Origin: Parietichytrium sp. I65-24A
Taxonomy: Eukaryota; Sar; Bigyra; Thraustochytrida; Thraustochytriidae
DNA length: 64,000 bases
Assembly (NCBI GenBank): GCA_012862575.1
Contig: BLSF01000042.1
Location: 124,001 to 188,000 of the forward strand
Direction of reading: 5' to 3'
Numbering within the stretch: position 1 is the stretch's first letter; each line of letters begins with the position of its first letter. Of the stretch, positions 30,537 through 41,073 are shown one piece after another. The notes under the pieces are model-generated. The model was not told the origin of the DNA and did not search any database. It was given only the letters and a program-made list of their open reading frames with translations. Position numbers and translations under genes: made by a program.

Positions 30537-33500
30537 GCGATCCAAGCTAACTTTCGATTCACTGGCTGTAATGCTACTAGTGAGCATGACTGACTGACTG
30601 TCCGTCGCAATCTCCTAATGGGGAGCATAGCTAGCTAGGGGGTAGTGCGAGTCAGCCGAAAGCTAGCTGAATATTTCTGATTCTGATTCTCTCCCTCTGT
30701 AAGACATTTCTATTTTTCGTTTTTCTCATTTTTCTCATTTTTCTCACTATGAAATGTAATCTTCTCTGTACTTCCAAACCTTCCTCACAACGGGAGCAAC
30801 AGATCTGAACACTAGTCTCGAGATACCCATTTATGGTAAGAGTGACTAATTTCCTACGTTCTCCTTCCCAACTTTACAGTGCCGAATCAGCTCAGGAGAC
30901 CAGGTCAGTCTGCTTGAACTTGCAGTGAGGCTGAGTGAGGAATCGGAGTTTTGTTACGCAGAGAGGCGCCAGGGCCTTGAAACTTTTCCAGTGAAAGACC
31001 ACAACAAACTCAAGCTCTCGCCAGGGCCACCCTCTCCGAAAGCTGTGACTGTCAAATGCGAATGAGTGACGTGTTTTTTTTTCTCATCTCTCTCATCAGA
31101 CACGAAAGCGCTTTTTCTATTTTCACGTTTTTATTATTTTTAAAGGAGAGCGGCCTCAAATTTTCTCAATAAAATTTCTGAATTCTGAATTTTTGCAAAA
31201 ATGAAAAGTTCCAATTTTTTTAATTTTTTTTAAGCTGGATTCTGAACCCTCCTCTGTAAAAACCTTGCAATTTATTGTTTTGGGGGTAAATTTCACTCAG
31301 GTTTAATTGAATTAAAAACGAAAAGAAACGCTCTCTTGAAATCGAAAAGTTTTTGCTCAAAAGAGTCGCTTCGCTGTTGGAAAAACCGATTACGCCATGT
31401 ACTATCAATTTGTGTAATTACCCTTAGTCGTCACCCTACCACCGCAAGCGGCACGTGTCTCCCAGAGACGACACAAACAGTACTTAAATAAACGTCTCGA
31501 GAGAATAGCGAGGGTTACAGCTTTCATAGATCTTCTCACTCAAGAACTTAAAGGACATCTCCTGATGGGAATTGGAACCGCCTCGTCCAGCGGTGCTGGG
31601 AGGCATATCTGAGTGCTAGTAATCATAGGAACAACTATCCCATTGCGAGTTTCCCGCTGGCGCAGCGCGTGCGAGTCTTTACATGTTGGTTCAGAAAAGA
31701 CTTGGTCTTGTTCTTGTTCATTTTCAAATTCAACTTTTCTGTTCTGAATTTTAACTATTTATTTAAAAAAGAGGAATTTGACAAATTTAATTTTCAATTG
31801 GAAACTTGGAAGAAGTTAGTGTAAATTAGATCAACAATTCAACTTGCGAGTTTGGCACCCGCTTGGCACAATTTGGTTCCCTTTTGGAAGCGCCACTGTG
31901 CCGGTGTGAGAGACGGCTCCACGCAGTGTGCGATCAGGGAAACAGTTTTTCCTTTTATTTCTAAACAGACAGGTAACTTAATTAAAAAAAATGGTGAAGT
32001 GAGAAGTCACAGTGTCAATTTTACACGAGGTTTCAAGTAATCAAGGGCGACTTTGCAACTGTTCAATCTTTCATTTTTTTTTTCTTTTCCATGGAAACAA
32101 CAACAACTCAAGAGTCGAAACTTTTTTCAACCCTGTGACTCTCTAGAGCGAGAGTTCTCACAGTCAGGACACGTCTGTCAGAGTATTTGAGGGCGTTCAG
32201 GGAGCTGTCGACCATGGAAAAGCAGGCGTTGAAAATGGAAGCAACAAAATCAATGGTGAAGAAAATAAAAACGAAATTTAGACAGAACTAGAATTCAGAA
32301 AACGATACGCTTGGTACGAGGTCACTTCACCTCCAGCTCCAGCTCTTTTTCGATTCGAAAAGTGTTGTTGCGCTGAACTGAATGCCATGTTTTTGATTGA
32401 TTGATCAATCAAGATCAGCCTGTCTCGGATCAGCTGACACGTGCGAACTGTGAAGTTTTGGAACTGTAAAAATAGGGTACCGGTCACTAGCCACGGGGAG
32501 TAGGACCAGGGCGGGAACCAACTTCTCGCTCGAGACTAAAGAAAAAGAAAAATCTAACGAGTGATCCACGTGATCGCGGAAACCCTTGCCTTTGTGAGTC
32601 AAAGGAAAGTCGGCTCGCAAAAGGAATGCAAGTTTAGAAATTGACAGTGAAGACACCGTCTTAAAAGGGCTTCGTTTTGAGCATACCCGTCAGTCAGCAT
32701 TCAAGATATCATTAGCGTCAGGCAAACAAAGAGGGAAGCAAAGCATCTGCGCGAGCATCACAAAGGAAAAACGGAATCTCACTGGCAAAAGCAGCAAAAT
32801 AAAATAAAAAAGAAATGGCGTGACCAAGGCATAGGTGGAACTTGCAACCTAGATCTCATTCATGTTCGATCAGAACGTACGAGTAACATATTCTTGTTCA
32901 TTCATTTCGATTGATTTTGATTGATTTTAATCTTTTTCAATCATTCTAGAAGAGAAATCTCGCAAATGAAAGTTTTTCATTACTTACTGTTAATCACTGG
33001 CAGCCACTAGCGTATGGAAGGTACGCTGACCACAGCGCACTGCTAATGCTGACATATCGTTTCAGCTAATGGTACCCACCCCAAGGGTCATCATACGTCA
33101 ACATTTACCTTTTTGAATAGGAGAGAAGGGTATGATGTGAAAGGGAAGTTGTGGGTGCTGGCACACTAGTGCGTGCGAGAGTTTACGATAGATGAGCTTA
33201 GCTGAAACGATGAGATGGTGAGAATTTGGACGCTGACCATTGCTGGCCAAAATTTGCATTTGCAAACTATTTTGCAACTTGAAGCTCACTTTTCTCTTCC
33301 ACCTCTTCGAATCGCGAGAAATTAACCTGCGAGCAAGCGGCACACTCTTGGCCACTCTTGGCCCAAAAGTAAGCACCAGCAGCAAGCTTCCGACTTGCTT
33401 TTTGTTGCATGATGATCATCGATCGCTCTTCAACCGACCAACCAAGATGGAAAGCAGGCGGCGCTCTGCTGACTCGACGACACACAGCGAGTGGGCTATT

Positions 33501-36500
33501 CCCCCGACTGCTCACGCTGTTGCGACACCCGGCACTAGGAAGGCGAGTAGCGAGCGTTAGTTGCTCGTCCTCCGTGGAGGTGGGCGAGCGAGGGATTGGA
33601 CGTTCCGCAGGTTTCCTTCTTCTGCTCCGGCTTTCGCCTTGCAATTTTGTCAGCACTGTACCTGCCTAGCAAGCGGCTGGACAATGTCTCGATGGTCCCG
33701 ATGCTGGTTTTATTTGCCACGTTTTTACCAGAATCTGAACTCAGACCTGACAATTAAAGTTAGTTCGGATATGAGAACAAGTCAGAGATCGATCTCAGTT
33801 TTGCTTCTACTCGACTATCCTGGACTCCAGAAAAGCGTCCATTCTGCTTCTTTTTCGTCGTCTTTGGTCCAAGTTTGGACCGGGAAAGCGTGTCCAAGAC
33901 TTGATTGGTGATGGTACTCAGTACTCAGTACCTCTTCTCCGCGTCTCATCGCTTGGTGGCTACTTGGCACTTCTTAACTTACTTGCGAGCAAAGCAAAGA
34001 CAAGGCAAAAGCGGGTTTCGCAGTACCAGTACTCACAGTACAGCACTGGCGAAGTTGCCGAGTTCTGAAAATCTTTCCTGTCCAGACTCTTTGTTTCGCT
34101 GTATACATACTGTGTCATAACTGAAATGACAAGGTTGGGTGATCCAGCTGTGGCAAGACGTTTTCTCGTGTTAACCAAGTTCTGCGTCAATCAGATTCAC
34201 TTCTTTTTCTAGTAGCTAGTTCTCGAGCTTTCCTTCACTATCTCAAAATCTCAAAATGAAATTAAAAAATTGAAGTGCTTATCCACAAATAATTCCATTC
34301 TTACCCCGTCGCTTAACTAACACGTCTAAGGTTTGACGCATTACGCCGGTCCTATTCCCGGCAAGAAACTGGACTATAATTGACACTAAACAAATCGAAC
34401 AAGTCTTAGCCAGACCAAACTGCAGGAGTGGCGCGGAAGAGTGTTGTTGTTCTCACCTCCGCAGAGGTGAAGAAAAGAAGGAAAGGGAAGAAGTGAGGGG
34501 GAGTCTAAAAAAAGAAAATGAAATTAGAAAAACAAGTAATTGTGGAACGTGTAAAGCTGGGAAGGTTACTCGCGAGGACATTGACGCCGCTTCTGGCGTT
34601 TTCGTGAAATCATGAAAGCAGATGGAACACTGCTACACCCATCATTATTCACTCTGCGCAGCGCAGAAGAAAACTGACGAGTTCAAGTCAAAGCAGGTCC
34701 GAATAGCTGCGTAGTTTGTCGTTCCGATGAGAAGGCTCGTTTCAGACTCTCAGATTTAAGAGTTATTCGACTGTCATCTTGGTAAATTCCTGGACGAGTT
34801 CAGCGGCAACGCCACTCGCGCCCGATGCCCAGCCCCCTTTGTTCGGCCCATTGAGAAATCTAAATTACTCGAGCTGACAATGAACGATTTCCACTCTCCA
34901 CTCTGTCTTTTCTTGTGCGATAGTGCGAACTGAATGAGCTATATATCGACATGGTGGGGTATGGTTGGTGGAAAGACCTCGTGGGTTTTTGTTGGCTCTA
35001 TGACTGGTAGCACTGCACGAACGAGGAGAGAACTTCCTGAGCAGTGATTCATAAGACCAAAATACAAGCATTCGGAGCAGTATGTCTCTGAGCTCATTGG
35101 ATGTCTACTTATGCGCATCCGATGCGCGGAAGCGACGGGGAGTTTCCTCTTTCCCCTTTTCGCTTTCCTCCTTCCTTCCCATTGAATGCGAAACGACACG
35201 AAGGATACCCCTACGGATGGCGTTCTCTTCCGATCGAAGAATGCAGTCTCAATGTATCACTTGCAGGGTCATGCCTGATGAAGTTAAGACGATCTGCGCT
35301 CTGGGTTCTATGATTGTACGCTCGTGCAGAAGAAGGCAGCTCGCGTGCGATGGCATCATAACTCCGAGATAATTTCTCAGCGCCTGGAAGCCAAAAGAGG
35401 CATCGATCCCAACTTTTGGAAGTCTTCGTTCCCATTGGCAATCATTTGCTTTCGTTCTTTTTGGAACAGCACTAACTTTCATCGATTAATTTTCATGATC
35501 TGAATAGAGACAAAAAGCGACAAAGTCGTTGAGACTAGCCTTTCCACTAGATGATTGTATGAGCCAGCTTTGGGAGAAGGCAATAAAGAGCCCGCGCGGA
35601 TTTGCTGTCCAACTTGGCCAGCGCTAGAAGGGTTCAGCAAAGGGGAGCGGAATAGTCCTTATCTAATGATTACAATAGGAGCCAGGGAAACGAAATTTCA
35701 AGCCTTATAGTTTCGAGTAGACATGTTATAGCCGGCACAGAATACTAAGGCTCTAGTCTAGCTAGAGATTGGAAGTTGGAAGTTGGAAGAAACTTGCAAT
35801 TGTTGACACAGAATTTTCATCACACATACAACAAAGATTTTTATGACAGTGAGCGGGAAGGAGCTCCTACACTCAACAAACCATTCAAATTCCTTGCATG
35901 ACAGTCTAAACCCTGCTTTTCCGCTCAGGCGGCACTGTAAGTAAAGGCCAAGGTATGAACCAGTTCGCAAGTCAGGAAAAAGTTTTCGGTCAACCGAGCC
36001 AGCACGAATTGTATCGTACTTTGAGTCCATCAGACAGCCCCCGTAAGAGTTCGATAGACCCGGCCAAGGTCCATTGACACGAGCTCGCCATTGACGGGCC
36101 CAAAAGTTTCCTCTCTTTTCTCTCTCCATAGTCTGTCTTGAATCATTCCAGTGGAGGCGGGAGATAAGCTTACGGGCGACTAGCAAGAAAGTCGCCTTGT
36201 AAGTTACTAAATTCTACAAAAGTATCCCTGGTTTCCTCGCGTCCCTCGGAGCCAGTCACAGCGCTTCATAAATTGCGTCGACAATAATGGTTGTTTCAAT
36301 CTGAAATCATGTAATAAACTATGCTCGAGAATAGCTGGGAGAACAAGAAACAAGCGTTTATGTCGTCTCCTACACTAGCACGTCAGAGCAAGGAAAGTTG
36401 AAGAAGGCGAGGGCTGAAGAGATTTCATCTGAGCAAGAGCGATTATTTTTCTCTAATTGGCATTCAACAAGATGTTATTGGAGGCACCTCAGAAGTTCTA

Positions 36501-38312
36501 GGCTAGAGATGAATTGCTCGCGATCGGCAATCATTAGGTGACTCTTTCAGGGATAGACGACTTCGAGAAATGTAATTTCGACGAATTTCTAATTTCCCTC
36601 TTTCGACGGCTCCTGCCGACTACTCGGCATTGTAGGATCTACACGGAAAAACAACACTCTTCTGGCGCGACATTTCCTCACCGTCTCACATCTTGCTCTC
36701 GGATTCTTGTATGCAAAGTTCAGAGTCCAAATCACGGTCAGCATCGTTCTTTCCTTTCCTTTCCTTTCATTTAATTCTCTCGTTCATTTCTATAGCATTT
36801 GTGTCCCCGCCGTCTTCAATTCATCGCGGAGATGCGGAGGAGAAGAGATCGGGACCCCTCTATCATTCGCATCACAGGCAAGTAAGAATACCTCATTTGA
36901 AGAAAATGAATGGAAGGCAGGCAGGCAGGCAAGAAGGGTGGGCGGGCGAGAATGGATTATCAATCATGATGCGGTCAGCGACGTGATGCGACGCGCGGCA
37001 ACCCGCGAGTTGGCCAGCTTTAAATTGCCCGAAAGAGCAAGCGAAACTGTCTTTCCAAAACAAAACGATTCCGTCCAGTTTCTCGTCTTGCCAAAGAATT
37101 TGTTCGGAAGCAAACATAGAGTAATATCGCCAATTCTTCTTGGAGTCTGGCAAAGATTAATGACAGCTGTTTAGAGACCCCATTTGCTTCACTTTTCACT
37201 TTTCACTTTTTTACTTTTCTAAATTCTACTCTTTTCTTCTTTCCTCCTTTTGATTCGTCGCGGTACTCTAGTCTGAGAGCCGAGCAAGCTCTTCCAAGTC
37301 AATCCCGTTCTCGACGAAAGCATCAATCCTCGCATTTCTCTCCTTGCGTTCCACATGCGACTCTCACTTCACTGCCTAACCAACTCCTATGGCCAGCCCT
37401 CGTACAAGTCCCGAATCTCGTAGCCAAGATGCTATGCTCAAGCGCTAGTCCCGCTAGGACCAGAGTGAAGCCGTCCTATACACGAGCATAGCTAGCTCTT
37501 AGCAACGCGAAGGCTGCTGCGCGGAAGCAGAAAAGAGCTGTTTCTGCAATCTCCGCACGTGCTAGGCTTTTACCTATGTTTGCATAGGCAGGGAATGGAC
37601 CTGCATTTCGAGCAGCTTGCCCGTCCTATTAACGCCGTATCGACTTCTAAGAGGTCCGGGAACGACAACAGGGAAAGTGAAATCATAAAATTTGTTGATC
37701 GGCTGACCATCGGCGGCGCCGAAGGTATTGGTACGAGTACCAAGAATTCATGATATCAGTGGATAGAGAATATAAAGAGGATGAATTGACAGGAAATGCT
37801 CGAACATTTATGAGAAATGATCCAACTCGACGACATAAAGATTGCAGCAGCGTTCTATCCCGCCCAGACTCCGCGACTCCCTAGTCGCTCTACCCCAATC
37901 GTTAAGGAAAGCAAGCACCTCCCTACTATACGGTACCAACCACTCCGCCTGGACTGCTTACTCAGCATTACCTAAATTCTACAAAGACGGCAGTAAAATG
38001 TAGGTGGGTATGGGGAAGTGGTAGGGAGTGCTAGATCCGGGTCCATCTCTGGAGGCATGCATTTGTCTGAAATAATCTAAATTCTGTTTTTGGATGCGTT
38101 CAAAATCAGTGGAATCGGTGGAACCAGAATGTGAAGAAGAAGCTGGAGAGGAATGAAAGTGGTTTGTTTGTTTGTTTGTAAGAGGAAGTGGGAATCACAA
38201 GTGACAAGTCAGTGTGAGGACGCAGAGCACAGCAAGGGAAGGCAAGTTTTTTGTGTGGTGGCTTTTTGAACTCTGCGCTGTAATGGTACGAAATAGCTCT
38301 GCGGTCGAAAAG

Positions 38313-38350
38313 TTGTGAGGGGCCAATCATCTCTTCTTCTCTCATCTCCG

Positions 38351-38386
<36 letters not shown>

Positions 38387-38961
38387 TCTCTTTGAGCCCC
38401 TCTCAGTGGTGTGAGAGGGGAGAAGAGACCCTCTCACGACCGCACGTCTCTCTGCGTCTCTCTCTCTCTCGTTCCCCTCTCTCTCTGCTTTCCCTCACAA
38501 TTTGAATCGCCCTCACACCGGATTGGCCCCACACCTTCTGCCTTCTCCTCGGACTTCCCTCCTTCGCGCTGGTCATCTTCTTCTTCCACGCTGCCCTCTG
38601 CGGCAGATTGTGAGGGGTGGCCGGCCGTCCTCACAACCGCGATTGTGAGGGGAGCAGTCACGGGTTTGGGAGGAGGCAAGACTGTGAGGGGCGCAGCAGA
38701 CTGCCGCCGCTCTTACTGAGAGACTAAATACCCTTAACTCCGCGCAACTGGGGCGCGCGGCAGCCTAATACTATATAGTCAATACTTTAATACTCTGTTC
38801 TGCCGCAGAGCGAACGGAAGGCATAAAAAACACAGAGCAAGGACTCCTACCAACTTCTAACAAACCACATAATGATCACAGAAAACGCAGAGGCCGAGTA
38901 TGACTATATTATTCGCTGGCTAACCCTCCTCCGAGCGTACTACAACCGGGCGCCCCTCACA
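38313..38961. promoter_or_regulatory. Cluster of TGTGAGGG(G) words upstream of the AP2 gene
   Basis: The core GTGAGGG or its complement CCCTCAC, mostly in the form TGTGAGGGG, appears at about 38313, 38492, 38510, 38608, 38643, 38683 and 38953. Looser forms lie near 38411 and 38629. Both orientations occur, within 0.4-1.0 kb of the AP2 start codon. A repeated transcription-factor site is possible; a simple-repeat origin is the alternative. Confidence 0.4.
38350..38393. repeat. (CTGTCT)n/(CT)n microsatellite
   Basis: A GTCTCT hexamer run grades into about 13 CT dinucleotides. Confidence 0.9.
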
Positions 38962-38985
38962 GCTAGTCCTACCCCCGACCGGTAG
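38872..38985 (+). CDS. Possible small ORF upstream of the AP2 gene (37 codons)
   Basis: An ATG at 38872 opens a 37-codon frame ending in TAG at 38983-38985. Its composition is protein-like, with an aromatic and charged centre (EYDYIIRWLTLLRAYYNR). It could be an upstream ORF in the AP2 transcript leader, a remnant of a longer gene, or chance. No family recognised. Confidence 0.2.
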   Translation: MITENAEAEYDYIIRWLTLLRAYYNRAPLTASPTPDR

Positions 38986-39317
38986 AAGCGCCTATGCCGT
39001 GGCGCAGGAGCGGCAAAGGCAAGGGAGGAGGAAGAAGCAAAGGAATGCAATTGCTTTTGCACTGGAAGGAAGAGACAAAGAGAGAGAGAGAGAGAGGGAA
39101 AGGGGAAAGGGTAAAAAGTGTTGAATAGTGGCAGTCCCAAATCAGTGAAGGCAGAGCAAGTTTGGCAATTGAAGAGTGCGAGGTTTGGAAAAAAGAGCAA
39201 GCTGCAAACTCGAAATACAATTGGACTTTGAGTCGAGCAAGCAAACCTCAAATTGAAAAGTTGCAGCCAGACGCGCGGAACGGGAAAACAGCTCAAGTTT
39301 TAAAGTACTCGGGAAAC

Positions 39318-40469
39318 ATGGACAGCTTCCAAGACCTCGACCACATGGGCGGCCACATGGACTTCCTCGGAAACTACTTTGGCGGCAGCAGCAAGGACGA
39401 ATCGACAAACTACGACGCGGACTTTATGCACTTGGACATGGACCACAGCTGGAACCCGTCGATGGGGCCTGTAGCGGACGTGAACACGTACGACTTTGAC
39501 CACGCGAACGATATGTTCCAAAACTCGATGCTCTTCCCCATCGACCCGCTCATGTCTGAGTTCCCTTCCACGATGTTTAACGATTCCATGTCCACACTTG
39601 ACCATGCCGTGGATGACAGCTTCTACCGCCTCAACGCATCCCAAGCGGGCTACCCAACCTTCCAGTCAGCTCCAGTGGCGCCTCTGCCTTCGTCGGTCAA
39701 CCTATCATTCCAGAACAAGCGCAGCTACAAAAAGCGCAAGAGCGATGACATGTCCGCCACCTTATACGGAAGCACCATGGAGGCGCCAAAGAAGAAGGCT
39801 GTACTCAACATCGGCCGCCACTCGAGCCTCCAAAAGTATTCCACCTCGCCAGCATATGGCAACTACAAGCCAGACATCACCATCAACACAGCATTCCCAG
39901 TTAGCTCCGCCACCAAAGCAGTATCATCTCCAAGCTCCCAAGCATCCCCGAGCTCCAGAGGGGACGCCAAGCAGACTTCTACTTTCCGCGGTGTTTCCTG
40001 CTGTGGCAAGGACCGCAAGTGGCAAGCAAGGATCAGGGACGCCAACCGCGTCAGATATCTTGGCCGCTTCGCTACCGAGGTTGAGGCTGCCCTCGTATAC
40101 GATGACGCCGCACGCCAGCTCAAGAGCGAGCGCGCCGCAACCAACTTTATCCTCCTTGATGCTGAGCAGAAGGAAGCTCTCAAGAACGCTTTTACTGAGA
40201 ACGGAAACCGCATGCCTGAGAGGTTCTCGCACTTTTTGATGCGCCCGAAATCTCCAAAGGGCTCGGAGTCCGGGGCTGGCCACTCCTTCCCAGACTCTCC
40301 GTTGGCCAAGGTCAAGAGCATGTCTCTGGCCATTTCGCCATCCGCGAGCAAGAGCACCGCGCAAAAGAAGGTGATCAGCGAACCATCACGTCTTGAGATG
40401 CAGCACATCAAGACAAAGATGGGCGCTGCGACCCCTCTCCAGCAGCACCCTGGCGCGCTCAAGTTTTAA
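39318..40469 (+). CDS. AP2/ERF-domain transcription factor
   Basis: The protein is 383 residues from the ATG at 39318; an open frame extends 52 codons upstream without an ATG. One AP2 DNA-binding domain spans about residues 221-277. It begins STFRGVSCCGKDRKWQARIR and continues VRYLGRFATEVEAALVYDDA to AATNF, with the RGV, WxARI and LGxF signatures and the final amphipathic helix. The N-terminus is rich in Asp, Met and Phe with many DxxxF-type clusters and looks like an acidic activation domain. Basic nuclear-localisation candidates are RSYKKRKSDD near 135 and APKKKAVL. The tail is Ser/Pro/Lys-rich. Codons end strongly in C, more than in neighbours, which hints at high expression. The protein should bind GC-rich DNA through the AP2 sheet; targets are unknown. 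Confidence 0.95.
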   Translation: MDSFQDLDHMGGHMDFLGNYFGGSSKDESTNYDADFMHLDMDHSWNPSMGPVADVNTYDFDHANDMFQNSMLFPIDPLMSEFPSTMFNDSMSTLDHAVDDSFYRLNASQAGYPTFQSAPVAPLPSSVNLSFQNKRSYKKRKSDDMSATLYGSTMEAPKKKAVLNIGRHSSLQKYSTSPAYGNYKPDITINTAFPVSSATKAVSSPSSQASPSSRGDAKQTSTFRGVSCCGKDRKWQARIRDANRVRYLGRFATEVEAALVYDDAARQLKSERAATNFILLDAEQKEALKNAFTENGNRMPERFSHFLMRPKSPKGSESGAGHSFPDSPLAKVKSMSLAISPSASKSTAQKKVISEPSRLEMQHIKTKMGAATPLQQHPGALKF

Positions 40470-41073
40470 GCGAGCGCTTCCTGGATTCCTCCCAGATAAA
40501 TGACACACACCCACAAACAACCCCAAACTCACAAACCGCCGGGGCGCACAATGACCAGAAAACTTCTCTGGCGCCCTATGCCGAAACCGACAATTACCCT
40601 TGCATCATCCCCCATAGATCCCATAGACACAAACCTTCAGCTGCGACTCTGAAGGTTCATTGCTGTGACGCTCAATCACAAGCATGATGTTGTTAATCCT
40701 GCTGCTGTTCTTCTACTAGTTACCTTTCTTTTTCCAAACCTTATTGCTCGATGCATCATGATGCACGGGCAGATGTAAACAATCTCTTTCTTTTTTTTTT
40801 CGCAAATCTCACGTTTCTTCCTTCTTTTTCTCATTTTCCATACCTCCAACTCCAGAACTACTGTAATCTCTGTAAGGGAGTGGGCAAGTCTATGGCCAAG
40901 AAACTCGAGATATTTTCATTTAGTTTCCAACGCCTGCTTGAGGCTCAGAAACAAATTTCTTCAAGCAGTGGACGTGACTGACATCTTTCTACAACATTTT
41001 ACGATTCTCCAATCCCATGAAAAACTAGCAGCGATGTGACGATGGACCGTACTATCATTTTTCAATTAAAATT
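40470..41073. other. Convergent 3' intergenic region
   Basis: Between the convergent AP2 and NCA2 stop codons lie about 600 bp with T-rich stretches and no plausible gene. It probably consists of the two 3' untranslated regions. Confidence 0.6.

Larger units (their letters stand above)
25925..39317. other. 13.4-kb gene-poor region
   Basis: Apart from the right inverted-repeat arm, I found no frame with an ATG start and protein-like composition that I would call a gene. Contents include degenerate repeats at 28.2-29.2 kb, a GGAATGAAAT-type array near 30.5 kb, AT-rich stretches at 31-32 kb, and dispersed TGAATTCTG/TAAATTCTAC and GTACTCAGTAC words. Further spliced genes with small exons could be missed here. 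The last kilobase is probably the AP2 gene's regulatory region and leader. Confidence 0.5.

Noticed and set aside
35758-36186. Minus-strand frame of 142 codons in the gene-poor region
   Set aside because: Starts at a non-ATG codon, no family resemblance, no neighbouring splice signals.
39496-40239. Plus-strand frame of 247 codons inside the AP2 gene
   Set aside because: Out-of-phase shadow caused by C-ending codons; composition is Ser/Thr/Arg/Pro-heavy without motifs.
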